From Cytophagaceae bacterium (GTDB lineage: Bacteria; Bacteroidota; Bacteroidia; Cytophagales; Spirosomataceae), in the NCBI GenBank assembly GCA_947471105.1, contig CANIYB010000100.1, positions 1-7,888 on the forward strand: a stretch of DNA of 7,888 bases. Direction: 5' to 3'. Every line of letters starts with the position of its first letter. Within the stretch, counting starts at the first letter, position 1. The notes below the pieces were generated by a model that saw nothing but the letters and a program-made list of their open reading frames with translations, was not told the origin of the DNA and made no database searches. A program made the translations under genes and the position numbers. Below, in pieces: positions 1-6,140 of the stretch.

Positions 1-89
1 CCAGTTGCGAAAGTGGCCATCTTTACATATTGGCCTTGGCTAATGTTGACTGATAAGAAAAAAAGTATCAGGGTATATATACGATTCAT
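1..89 (-). CDS. N-terminus of an exported protein, cut by the window edge
   Basis: Reading the minus strand from the ATG at 87-89 gives 29 open codons with no stop before the window edge. The translation starts MNRIYTLILFFLSVNISQGQ and continues YVKMATFAT. This is a clear Sec signal peptide: an Arg at position 3, a hydrophobic core over about residues 5-14, and a likely cleavage at SQG|Q, the common Bacteroidota pattern of maturing at Gln. The start lies 8 bases after the stop of the beta-barrel gene on the same strand, so the two are almost certainly co-transcribed and probably act together in the envelope. The family cannot be told from nine mature residues. The reading frame and signal peptide are seen directly; the operon link is inferred from spacing. 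Confidence 0.72.
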   Translation of the reverse strand, partial: MNRIYTLILFFLSVNISQGQYVKMATFAT

Positions 90-97
90 AGGCGGAT

Positions 98-814
98 CTA
101 ATTAATTAGGCGGATGCCTACTGAGAACATCGTAGGTTTGAAGTGAAGTGTCGACTGGCCTACCGGATTGGAATTCAACGTCTGGGTTTGTTGGTAAGAA
201 AAGAAACCGACCAATTTATCTGAAAATTTTCTCTCGAACTCAGCACCGTAGCCGCCCATGATTTTAAATGGAGAGAACTGCGCATCTTCTGTTAGGTCCA
301 CATAATGGTTCATGAGCAATTGGTTTCCATGCACGATTTTGTTGACACTGGCAATCCCTTGAAGATTCAGCGAGAACTTCCAGGGCAACGGAATCCTGAC
401 TCCTAATTTTCCTTGGAATCCTACGTAATCGGTTTGATAGGAAAAGGCATTGTTTTGAATATCCCCTACGGCATTCAGCTGGGTAAACTGAAGTCCCAAA
501 TCGTAATTGATCAGGCTCAGTAGTTTGGCTACTTTCGGGTTTTGACCCAAATAAATCGCAAAAGGTGTTTGGTCTAATTTGTATTTAGCCGAATCCACTA
601 GGCTTGCTTTGTGGAAAGCTAAGCCAAAGGCTAGGCCGGAGCCCGATTTTAGCCCTTGGACATTTTGACCCTGCTCGTTTTGGTAATTGAACTGCGTGAT
701 GGCGATGCCTTGGGTTAGTTTAAATTGTTGGGCACAAGCCGGTATTATACTGTACACACAAAGTAGTGTAATCACGAATCCACGTGAGAGTAGATTGTTG
801 ACTGATGAGGACAT
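98..814 (-). CDS. Putative outer-membrane beta-barrel protein
   Basis: A 238-residue protein with an N-terminal signal peptide: a hydrophobic core over about residues 12-26 (GFVITLLCVYSIIPACA) and probable cleavage at ACA|QQ. The mature part alternates polar and hydrophobic residues in short strands separated by Gly/Asn/Asp turns, for example FGLAFHKASL, YDLGLQFTQL, KLGVRIPL and the last strand MFSVGIRLIN. This is the look of the small 8-10-strand porin-family barrels that are frequent in Bacteroidota. No enzyme motif is visible. The C-terminus does not end in the aromatic residue typical of many barrels. Start is the ATG at 812-814; no strong TAnnTTTG element was found just upstream. The next gene on this strand starts 8 bases after its stop and is also exported, suggesting an envelope operon. 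The specific function is unknown and the barrel call rests on pattern, not on a named family. Confidence 0.7.
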   Translation of the reverse strand: MSSSVNNLLSRGFVITLLCVYSIIPACAQQFKLTQGIAITQFNYQNEQGQNVQGLKSGSGLAFGLAFHKASLVDSAKYKLDQTPFAIYLGQNPKVAKLLSLINYDLGLQFTQLNAVGDIQNNAFSYQTDYVGFQGKLGVRIPLPWKFSLNLQGIASVNKIVHGNQLLMNHYVDLTEDAQFSPFKIMGGYGAEFERKFSDKLVGFFSYQQTQTLNSNPVGQSTLHFKPTMFSVGIRLIN

Positions 815-960
815 AATTTATTATAACTAGGTGGATTTTTGTTTGATTCCAATTAGATAAACACAATGGTCTAATTAAAATTTTAAAGCTTAAAGCCATT
901 TTTCCAAGTTCAAAATTTGCGTGTGATTTTAGATTTTTGAGGATTAAATTGCATAATTGT

Positions 961-1025
961 GTCTATAAAAAACTTTTTTAGACAGCGTGATTTAGAGGGG
1001 ATGTCTAAAATAAATTTTTATAGAC
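961..1025. promoter_or_regulatory. Two 23-bp dyads 42 bp apart, candidate operators
   Basis: Two boxes of the form GTCTA-N13-TAGAC occur at 961-983 and 1003-1025. The second, reverse-complemented, matches the first at 20 of 23 positions, so each box is itself a dyad and the pair is arranged as inverted copies. Box-to-box distance is exactly 42 bp, four turns of B-DNA, which would place two bound dimers on the same face of the helix. The downstream box ends one base before the TATGTTTG element of the membrane AraC gene, where an activator or repressor would act. The geometry is seen directly. That the AraC-type protein itself binds here is inference; the boxes could instead serve the divergent beta-barrel operon or another regulator. 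Confidence 0.55.
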
Positions 1026-1033
1026 TATGTTTG
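1026..1033 (+). promoter_or_regulatory. Bacteroidota -7 element for the AraC gene
   Basis: TATGTTTG matches the TAnnTTTG -7 consensus of Bacteroidota primary sigma factor promoters at every fixed position. Transcription would begin near 1037-1041, giving a leader of about 35 bases before the ATG at 1075. No TTG lies at the usual -33 distance; that space is taken by the second GTCTA/TAGAC dyad. A promoter with a good -7, no -33 and an operator in its place suggests activator dependence, which is inference. Confidence 0.5.
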
Positions 1034-1074
1034 ACCTACGATTAATTTTAATTTAGTTCTTAAATAGATTGATT

Positions 1075-2262
1075 ATGCTGAATGCGAGTTTAGTTCTTGT
1101 GGGTTTGGTGATTTTAACTTTGCTCAAAAATCATTTCAAAAAAAACAAAGACATCATTTATGTGATTATCGCAATAATTGCGGTTTTTATTAAAGTGATC
1201 GGGGAAGTATTTCCCATTTCTTATTTTGATCAAAATTCCCTTATCCTACAATTAGTTTTGGTCTATCCTATAAGTACTTTTTTAATTGCGCCTTTGGCAT
1301 TAATTTATATAAAGAGCATCATAAAAAGCCTTCCTGTAAACCGTTATTTCCTATTATTCGCCCCTTTCTTATTTTTCGTTATCAATTTTATACCGTACTA
1401 CTCTTTACCAATTGAAGAAAAAATTCAGATTTACTCGCAAGCCAAATACGCTTCAACCCAGCCATATTTTATTTGGTTTTCTTTCCCGGAATTACGTAGT
1501 ATAGATAATATATACAATCCGCTGATCGGCATAATAATCATAGTTTACCTGATCCAAATGTTGATTAGAAATAATCAAAAACTAAGTAAAAAAACGTATT
1601 CACACTTAATGCAAGTTGGCATAATTTTGGTCGTCAATTTAATTGCGATAAGATCAATTGTGTACTATAAATATATCTCAAATAGTGAAGTTTTCAGTCC
1701 CGAAATAATCGGGGTTTTACCCATGATTCTACCACTATCAATTTTAATACTTCCCAATTTCGTATATGATAGTTCTATCAATTCAGATTTAAATTTTTAT
1801 TTCAGATTAATGAGTCGCTTATCAAGTAATGGCGAAAACAAAGATTCCATCAAAAGCGAATTGCTATTAGAATCAACCAGAATCATGAACTACTTGAATG
1901 ACGAAAAACCCTATCTATCTACAGGCTTTTCCATACATGATATTGTAAGTACATTAGATATACCTCAAAAAAATGTAACGGAATGTTTCAACAAAGTCAT
2001 TAAAATTCCATTTCCTCGGATGCGAAATCAATTGCGCATAGACTATGCCATGGAGATGTTCAAAAATAATGCCCACTTGAAAAATTCGATTTCAGGAATA
2101 GCAACAGATGCTGGTTTTAATAATCGGGCTACTTTTTACATCGCTTTTAAAGAAGTTGCAAAAATGACTCCCATCGAATGGATTAATGAAAATTGTGATA
2201 CCCCCATAGAAGATGATGATGCGGTTGAGGCGCCTTATTGGGAAATTAAAAAAATCAAATAA
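1075..2262 (+). CDS. Seven-helix membrane AraC-family transcriptional regulator
   Basis: A 395-residue protein from the ATG at 1075. The frame stays open to a TTG two codons earlier, but ATG is preferred because MLNASLVLVG begins a helix directly. The N-terminal 230 residues hold about seven hydrophobic segments (roughly 4-18, 27-46, 57-79, 91-109, 149-165, 180-199, 211-230). After a linker, residues 282-370 form an AraC DNA-binding domain with two helix-turn-helices: FSIHDIVSTLDIPQKNVTEC, then a segment at about 337-359 containing GIATDAGFNNRATFYIAFK, ending in the family-typical MTPIEW. The tail (375-390) is acidic. Membrane-anchored AraC proteins of this layout are common in Bacteroidota and are thought to link a membrane or envelope signal to transcription; ligands are mostly unknown. 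The cupin gene follows 42 bases later and is the probable partner or target. The gene is clearly AT-richer than the esterase region. Confidence 0.85.
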   Translation: MLNASLVLVGLVILTLLKNHFKKNKDIIYVIIAIIAVFIKVIGEVFPISYFDQNSLILQLVLVYPISTFLIAPLALIYIKSIIKSLPVNRYFLLFAPFLFFVINFIPYYSLPIEEKIQIYSQAKYASTQPYFIWFSFPELRSIDNIYNPLIGIIIIVYLIQMLIRNNQKLSKKTYSHLMQVGIILVVNLIAIRSIVYYKYISNSEVFSPEIIGVLPMILPLSILILPNFVYDSSINSDLNFYFRLMSRLSSNGENKDSIKSELLLESTRIMNYLNDEKPYLSTGFSIHDIVSTLDIPQKNVTECFNKVIKIPFPRMRNQLRIDYAMEMFKNNAHLKNSISGIATDAGFNNRATFYIAFKEVAKMTPIEWINENCDTPIEDDDAVEAPYWEIKKIK

Positions 2263-2290
2263 TCAAAGTTAAAGCTGATCCAAAACAAAT

Positions 2291-2304
2291 CCTTAATTTT
2301 AAGG
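2291..2304. repeat. Palindrome abutting the cupin start codon
   Basis: CCTTAA-TT-TTAAGG is a perfect 6-bp-arm inverted repeat ending immediately before the ATG at 2305. It could be a small operator between the regulator and cupin genes, or an RNA element that hides the start. The AAGG is too close to the ATG to be a working Shine-Dalgarno sequence. It may also be chance in AT-rich DNA. Confidence 0.3.
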
Positions 2305-2802
2305 ATGAGCGCAAAAGCCTATTATTTTAATGACGATGGGATGATCCCCAATCATACATTTCCCGTCATCGTATACTCTCAATGTGTTGATTTAGAAGAC
2401 TGTTCTGACTGGCTAGAAACAACATTTAAAAAGAATAACTGGTTAAATAATTGGCGCGATATTGTTTTGCCCTACGATCATTTTCATAGCAATACACACG
2501 AAGTATTGGGGTTAGGCTGGGGTAGCGTTTCTCTAAAAATAGGTGGGGCCAACGGCCAAATTTTTCATTTAAGCGCAGGGGATGTAATCATTATTCCAGC
2601 AGGCGTGGGGCATTATTCGGTTTCGGAACATACCAATTACCAGATGGTGGGTGGATACCCCAATGGACATGCCTGGGATTTAAAAACGGGTTTGGAGCCG
2701 GGCGAAAGAGCGCAAATTTTACAAGCGATTTCAGCAGTGGAGATGCCAGCAAAGGATCCGATTTCTGGAAATGGGGGTTTGCTGTTGGATAAATGGAAAT
2801 GA
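2305..2802 (+). CDS. YjlB-like cupin-domain protein
   Basis: A 165-residue cytosolic protein with no signal peptide. It carries both cupin motifs. Motif 1 is HFHSNTHEVLGLGWG (59-73), which fits HxH-x4-E-x6-G with metal ligands His59, His61 and Glu66. Motif 2 is GDVIIIPAGVGH (92-103), which fits G-x5-P-x-G-x2-H with His103 as the fourth ligand; the final Asn of the textbook motif is replaced by Ser107. The overall layout, with MIPNHTFPVIVY near the start and GYPNGHAWDL after motif 2, resembles the uncharacterised YjlB group (COG4297 type). It is therefore probably a metal-binding small-molecule enzyme or sensor; the reaction is unknown. It follows the membrane AraC regulator by 42 bases on the same strand, so co-transcription is likely. 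Start is the first ATG of the frame; no useful Shine-Dalgarno is present. Confidence 0.85.
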   Translation: MSAKAYYFNDDGMIPNHTFPVIVYSQCVDLEDCSDWLETTFKKNNWLNNWRDIVLPYDHFHSNTHEVLGLGWGSVSLKIGGANGQIFHLSAGDVIIIPAGVGHYSVSEHTNYQMVGGYPNGHAWDLKTGLEPGERAQILQAISAVEMPAKDPISGNGGLLLDKWK

Positions 2803-2818
2803 GTTTCTAAAATCGATT

Positions 2819-2916
2819 CGAATAAATCTTTCTTACCTAGTATTAAAGCATGATAATTATTTATTCGTAATTAATTTCGTTTATTTCGAATAATTCGATT
2901 ATTTCATTTAAATTCG
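2819..2916. promoter_or_regulatory. AT-rich leader with TCG-centred dyads before the toxin-antitoxin pair
   Basis: The 131 bases between the cupin stop and the antitoxin ATG are almost wholly A/T apart from evenly scattered TTCG/TCG cores, with C at 2819, 2866, 2878, 2887, 2896 and 2915. AATAAT-TCG-ATTATT at 2889-2903 is a perfect dyad. CGAATAAAT (2819-2827) pairs with ATTTATTCG (2859-2867). ATTTAAAT occurs at 2906-2913 and 2923-2930. Toxin-antitoxin leaders usually hold operators for the antitoxin, so these are candidates. No TAnnTTTG or TTG was found; the closest -7 variants are TAATTTCG (2872-2879) and TAAATTCG (2909-2916). Confidence 0.35.
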
Positions 2917-2933
2917 CAAAAGATTTAAATAAG

Positions 2934-3389
2934 ATGGAAATCGAAGAAAAATTAAGTAGGCCCACTAAAGAGGAACAGCGAATGGCAAAGGAGTCATATC
3001 TTGCCCTTTCAGCTACTTTGGAATCGCTTCATACCGTGAACCCAGAAATTGAAATTGAAGAAACGGAAGAAAAAATTAAAATTCCTTTAAAGGCTTTAAA
3101 GTTATTAGCTACAATTCTTAAAGCAACAAGTCAAGGTAAGCCTATTTCCATCGTTCCCATTGCCACAGAAATGACCACACAGGCGGCATCCGAATTATTG
3201 GGATGTTCTAGACCCCATTTAATTTCCTTACTTGAAACTGGAGAAATTCCCTTTATCAAAGTAGGAAAGCATCGACGGATTAAATACGAAGACGTGGCTC
3301 AATACAAGGCTCAAATGTATTCCAAACAACGCAACAGAATTATCGAGATGATGAAAATGGATGAAGACCTCGGGCTATATGATTCATAG
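2934..3389 (+). CDS. Excisionase-type HTH antitoxin of a PIN toxin pair
   Basis: A 151-residue protein. The N-terminal part (about 1-75) is helical and charged, starting with SRPTKEEQRMAKES and ending GKPISIVPIATE, the usual lead-in of this antitoxin family. Residues 80-125 form a MerR/excisionase-like winged helix: MTTQAASELLGCSRPHLISL, then GEIPFIKVGKHRR and a short IKYEDVAQYK wing end. In this family the domain binds the operon's own operator while another part neutralises the toxin. The PIN toxin begins inside its last codons (overlap 11 or 29 bases), so translation is coupled and antitoxin is made first. The C-terminal tail after 126 is basic and Met-rich (KQRNRIIEMMKM) and could be the toxin-binding segment, which is inference. 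Start is the ATG at 2934 with no clear Shine-Dalgarno. Neutralisation is known for the family type and not shown here. Confidence 0.8.
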   Translation: MEIEEKLSRPTKEEQRMAKESYLALSATLESLHTVNPEIEIEETEEKIKIPLKALKLLATILKATSQGKPISIVPIATEMTTQAASELLGCSRPHLISLLETGEIPFIKVGKHRRIKYEDVAQYKAQMYSKQRNRIIEMMKMDEDLGLYDS

Positions 3390-3942
3390 CGTAAAGTTTA
3401 CCTGCTTTCTAGACACCAATGTTATTTATCCTATTCTAACACGGGATATACTTTTGTGGTATGCCCACTTTGAATTATACACACCAAAATGGAGCCCTGA
3501 TATTTTTGAGGAGTGGAAGGGCGTCATGCGAAGAAAAAATGTGCCGGAAACGGATATTGAAAAGCGCGTTGATAATGTGAACTTGGCATTTCCTAGTGCG
3601 TTAGTACATGGCTATGAATCCATTACTGAAACACTTCAACTTCCTGACTCAAAAGATCGCCATGTATTAGCGGCGGCGATTAAATCAAACGCAGGAATTA
3701 TTGTAACTAATAACTTAAAACACTTTCCTTTAGATTATTTACATAGTTTCAATATTACCGCAAAAAATGTAGATGATTTTTTAACTGATCTCATTGACCT
3801 AAACCATGAAATTGCTTTAGAGGCATTTCAAACAATGGTTTCACACAAGAAAAATCCAGACTTAGACGAATATCAAGTACTGAACAGTTATAGAAAAATT
3901 GGGTTAAAAGATACGGCAGACTTTCTTCACGCATTATTATAA
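3379..3942 (+). CDS. PIN-domain ribonuclease toxin
   Basis: A 187-residue protein from the ATG at 3379, overlapping the antitoxin by 11 bases. An in-frame ATG at 3361 would add six residues (MKTSGY) and make the overlap 29; the later start is preferred because the family begins just before the first beta strand. The PIN fold is clear: FLDTNVIYP with Asp12, the second acidic position in SPDIFEEW (Glu44 or Glu45), then LPDSKDRHVLAAAI with Asp90 and Asp93, and IIVTNNLKHFP (108-117). These acidic residues bind the metal of the RNA-cutting site. The DRHVLAAAI and NLKHFP signatures are those of the PIN_3-like toxins that travel with excisionase-type HTH antitoxins. All expected catalytic residues are intact, so the toxin is probably active. 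Its RNA target cannot be read from the sequence. Confidence 0.85.
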   Translation: MIHSVKFTCFLDTNVIYPILTRDILLWYAHFELYTPKWSPDIFEEWKGVMRRKNVPETDIEKRVDNVNLAFPSALVHGYESITETLQLPDSKDRHVLAAAIKSNAGIIVTNNLKHFPLDYLHSFNITAKNVDDFLTDLIDLNHEIALEAFQTMVSHKKNPDLDEYQVLNSYRKIGLKDTADFLHALL

Positions 3943-3975
3943 AAATAGAAAAGAATATGTTGAACCAATTCGATA

Positions 3976-4290
3976 TTAGAGGCTGACATGCTGAACCTCA
4001 TTTAAAATATATGGTCCAATAAACTTGCTCAAAGATTGTGGGGTAACAATTTCTACCTTTCTCCCGAATAGGTCTTCCAAAAAGAAATTGAGATCCATGA
4101 AATTATCAAAGCTCTTTCTGTTGGGCTCAAAATCTACCAACAAATCTACATCGCTTTCTTCTGTATTAGTCTCTTTACTAAATGAACCAAAAATACCCAA
4201 GCTATTTACTCCATATGATTTTATTGCCTCTCTGTTTTTAGAAAGCGCATTTAAAAGCTCATTTTTTGTTTGGATTTTTACCTCGTTCAT
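3976..4290 (-). CDS. MntA-like minimal nucleotidyltransferase, solitary antitoxin-type
   Basis: A 104-residue protein of the MNT (minimal DNA polymerase-beta-type nucleotidyltransferase) family. The active-site motif GS-x10-DxD is complete: Gly35, Ser36, then Asp47 and Asp49 in SDVDLLVDF. A third acidic residue is present in GRKVEIVTP (Glu80, where Asp is also common). Proteins of this motif act as antitoxins that add AMP to a HEPN ribonuclease toxin. Here no HEPN gene lies on either side: downstream is the convergent PIN gene, whose stop is 33 bases away, and upstream is a terminator. It is therefore either an orphan, or it acts on a partner elsewhere. Start is the ATG at 4288-4290, which suits the family length. 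It has its own promoter (4298-4327). Confidence 0.82.
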   Translation of the reverse strand: MNEVKIQTKNELLNALSKNREAIKSYGVNSLGIFGSFSKETNTEESDVDLLVDFEPNRKSFDNFMDLNFFLEDLFGRKVEIVTPQSLSKFIGPYILNEVQHVSL

Positions 4291-4297
4291 TAGGCGG

Positions 4298-4327
4298 CAA
4301 ACTTAATCATTAAAGCATCGATAACAA
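4298..4327 (-). promoter_or_regulatory. Promoter of the MntA-like gene
   Basis: On the minus strand TTG (4325-4327), 19 bases and TAAGTTTG (4298-4305) match the Bacteroidota promoter pattern TTG / about 19 / TAnnTTTG at every fixed position. The -7 element ends only 7 bases before the ATG at 4290, so the transcript would be leaderless or nearly so. The TTG sits in the T-run that ends the esterase terminator. Confidence 0.55.
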
Positions 4328-4354
4328 AAAAGCCCGGCAAATTGCCAGGCTTTT
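4328..4354 (-). terminator. Rho-independent terminator after the esterase gene
   Basis: On the minus strand an AAAAGCC-T-GGC stem, loop AATTT, and GCC-G-GGCTTTTTT form a hairpin with one A/C mismatch, followed by a run of T. It lies about 90 bases after the esterase stop and before the MntA-like gene. The other strand also has a T-run of four, so weak two-way activity is possible, but no plus-strand gene ends here. Confidence 0.75.
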
Positions 4355-4441
4355 GATCATAAATCTCTATTTTCGGAAGGTCAATTAATTAGACTAATTA
4401 TTCATTACCATCCATTGGTACCTATTAGGCCGACTTCCATT

Positions 4442-6073
4442 TTACAACCTTCCCACTTCCCTCCAAACATTTAATTCGTCCTTAAAGCGATCATTAATTA
4501 CCTCCAATTTGGTATCAATTCGCATCGTAGGGCGCGCTTTGAGATTATATGCTTTCCACTCAGGGGCATCTTTGGCAAATGGCTTTCCAGTTTTGGCAAA
4601 GTTGGTCCACAATTCAGCAAAATGATGGGACGCTATCGCTTTCTCTGGTCGAGCACCTCCAAAGAAACTTGGTTTATTCGCCGACTCATTATTAAACTTA
4701 AAGGAGATGTCCATTGCGTGAGGCGTTCCCATAGGGAAATCCGTCCCTGGAATTTTGGCTTCCGACTTATATCCAAAGTTATATAAATAGACGGGCGCTC
4801 CCCCTTGTTTTACTTTTTTCTCTGCGATATCCACAGAGCCCAAACCCATCATCGTGATAGATGAAATCGCGATATAAATTTGAGCGGGTGTATCAGTCGG
4901 GCGAGATTTCCGATAGGTGTCAATGATTTTTTTCGTGTTTTCTCCGTAGGTCGGCTCAAACTTTTTATGCAAAGCCTCGAAATCATACGTGGCAAACTCC
5001 GTTTCCTTTCTTTCCCAAGCAAAAAACGCCCACTCGTCTTCATTCCAACCCACTAATAAAGGTTTGTTTTTGGAGATGTTTGGGGCGGTAGGGTCAAAAG
5101 GATTATTTGGCAGTGCTTTCCCGTCCACTACAGGACCAAAGCCTCCATAATTTCTTCGCATGAAACCTTGATTTTTGTTCTTCTCCACAAATGGCGGAAC
5201 CATGGGAAGTTTTGCTTGCATCGCTAAAAGGTCTGCCGCAGGTACATCCAAAATCTTTTTCCAATCTTTTGGGTCAATATTTAACTCTTTTAACAACATC
5301 AATGTTGTCTCTGCCGCCACTTCCTTGGGCGTCATACGTACGCCCGGGCCGCTTTCGATGGAGGCTTTGTTGAAATACGGCGCCGCAGCTGGCATCGCAT
5401 ATAAACAAGAGGTTTTGGCGCCTCCTCCAGATTCTCCCCAAATCATCACATTATTCGGATCCCCTCCAAAGTTGGCAATATTTTTATTCACCCATTTCAA
5501 TCCATCCACGATATCCAACATCCCATTATTTCCTGAGCCTTCATAATCAGCCCCACCCAATTCCTCCAAATATAAAAAGCCTAAAAGTCCTAGACGGTGA
5601 TTTGTTTCCACGACCACCACATCAAAATTCCGAGCTAAATTGGCTCCATCTTGGCCTTGAGAACCCCCTGAACCAATAACAAAACCACCACCATGACTAT
5701 AAAACATCACAGCACGTTTTTTGCCATCATTCGCCGGAGTCCATACATTTAAAAATAAGCAATCCTCGGAAGGGGCGGGTTCATTTCTTCTTGGGTTTTG
5801 GATGGCGGGTGCGCCTAAGGTGAGTGTTTCCTTTACGCCTTCCCAAGGCTCGAGCGGTGCTGGTCTGCGAAACCTTCTTTCCCCCGATATCTTACCTGCA
5901 TATGGAACCCCTTTGAAAATATTGACCCCATTTTCTCGATAGCCTTTTATCTGACCAAAATTGGTTTTAGAAATAACAAATTCTTCCACTAACGGGTTGG
6001 CAATTGCAACATTTGCTAATGACAAAGCGGCCACCGAAAGACCTGCTGTGTTTAAAAATTCTCTTCTTTTCAT
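4442..6073 (-). CDS. Tat-exported type B carboxylesterase
   Basis: A 543-residue enzyme from the ATG at 6071-6073. An upstream in-frame ATG would add eight residues (MLFTPINT) before the signal, so the later start is preferred. The N-terminus MKRREFLNTAG is a twin-arginine motif followed by a hydrophobic stretch and AIA|NP, so it is probably exported folded. The body has all type B carboxylesterase signatures: EDCLFLNVW (103-111), oxyanion HGGG (127-130), nucleophile GESGGG (Ser215), acid in NEDEW (Glu347), and base in GTPHAMD (His452). The triad is complete, so it should hydrolyse carboxylic esters; the substrate is unknown. Length matches the family. The methyltransferase ends 66 bases upstream on the same strand, so they may share a transcript. 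The gene is richer in G+C than the AraC and toxin-antitoxin genes. Confidence 0.9.
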   Translation of the reverse strand: MKRREFLNTAGLSVAALSLANVAIANPLVEEFVISKTNFGQIKGYRENGVNIFKGVPYAGKISGERRFRRPAPLEPWEGVKETLTLGAPAIQNPRRNEPAPSEDCLFLNVWTPANDGKKRAVMFYSHGGGFVIGSGGSQGQDGANLARNFDVVVVETNHRLGLLGFLYLEELGGADYEGSGNNGMLDIVDGLKWVNKNIANFGGDPNNVMIWGESGGGAKTSCLYAMPAAAPYFNKASIESGPGVRMTPKEVAAETTLMLLKELNIDPKDWKKILDVPAADLLAMQAKLPMVPPFVEKNKNQGFMRRNYGGFGPVVDGKALPNNPFDPTAPNISKNKPLLVGWNEDEWAFFAWERKETEFATYDFEALHKKFEPTYGENTKKIIDTYRKSRPTDTPAQIYIAISSITMMGLGSVDIAEKKVKQGGAPVYLYNFGYKSEAKIPGTDFPMGTPHAMDISFKFNNESANKPSFFGGARPEKAIASHHFAELWTNFAKTGKPFAKDAPEWKAYNLKARPTMRIDTKLEVINDRFKDELNVWREVGRL

Positions 6074-6124
6074 CGTATTAATAGGTGTAAATAGCAATCA
6101 TATGAATATAACAGAAAAATGTTG

Positions 6125-6140
6125 AAGCATGGCAATGCTT
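6125..6140 (-). terminator. Possible weak hairpin at the methyltransferase stop
   Basis: AAGCAT-loop-ATGCTT forms a 6-bp stem with a 4-base loop that begins at the methyltransferase stop codon. On the minus strand it is followed by CAACATTTTT, a poor U-tract, so it may only attenuate or stabilise the message between the methyltransferase and esterase genes. On the plus strand it is followed by a T-run, but no plus-strand gene ends here. Confidence 0.3.

Noticed and set aside
2816..2916. Repeated TCG cores considered as a CRISPR-like or iteron array
   Set aside because: Units are too short and unevenly spaced, and no replication or Cas gene is near; an operator region is more likely.
4025..4306. 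93-residue plus-strand open frame
   Set aside because: It lies opposite the MntA-like gene, whose active-site motif is clear; its own translation is Ser/Leu/Lys-rich without a domain.
4386..4400. Perfect 15-bp dyad TAATTAG-A-CTAATTA after the esterase stop
   Set aside because: A one-base centre cannot form a terminator hairpin, there is no promoter next to it, and such AT dyads are expected by chance.
4849..5942. Several short open frames within the esterase gene on both strands
   Set aside because: They are shadows of a full-length carboxylesterase with an intact catalytic triad; none has a recognisable motif.
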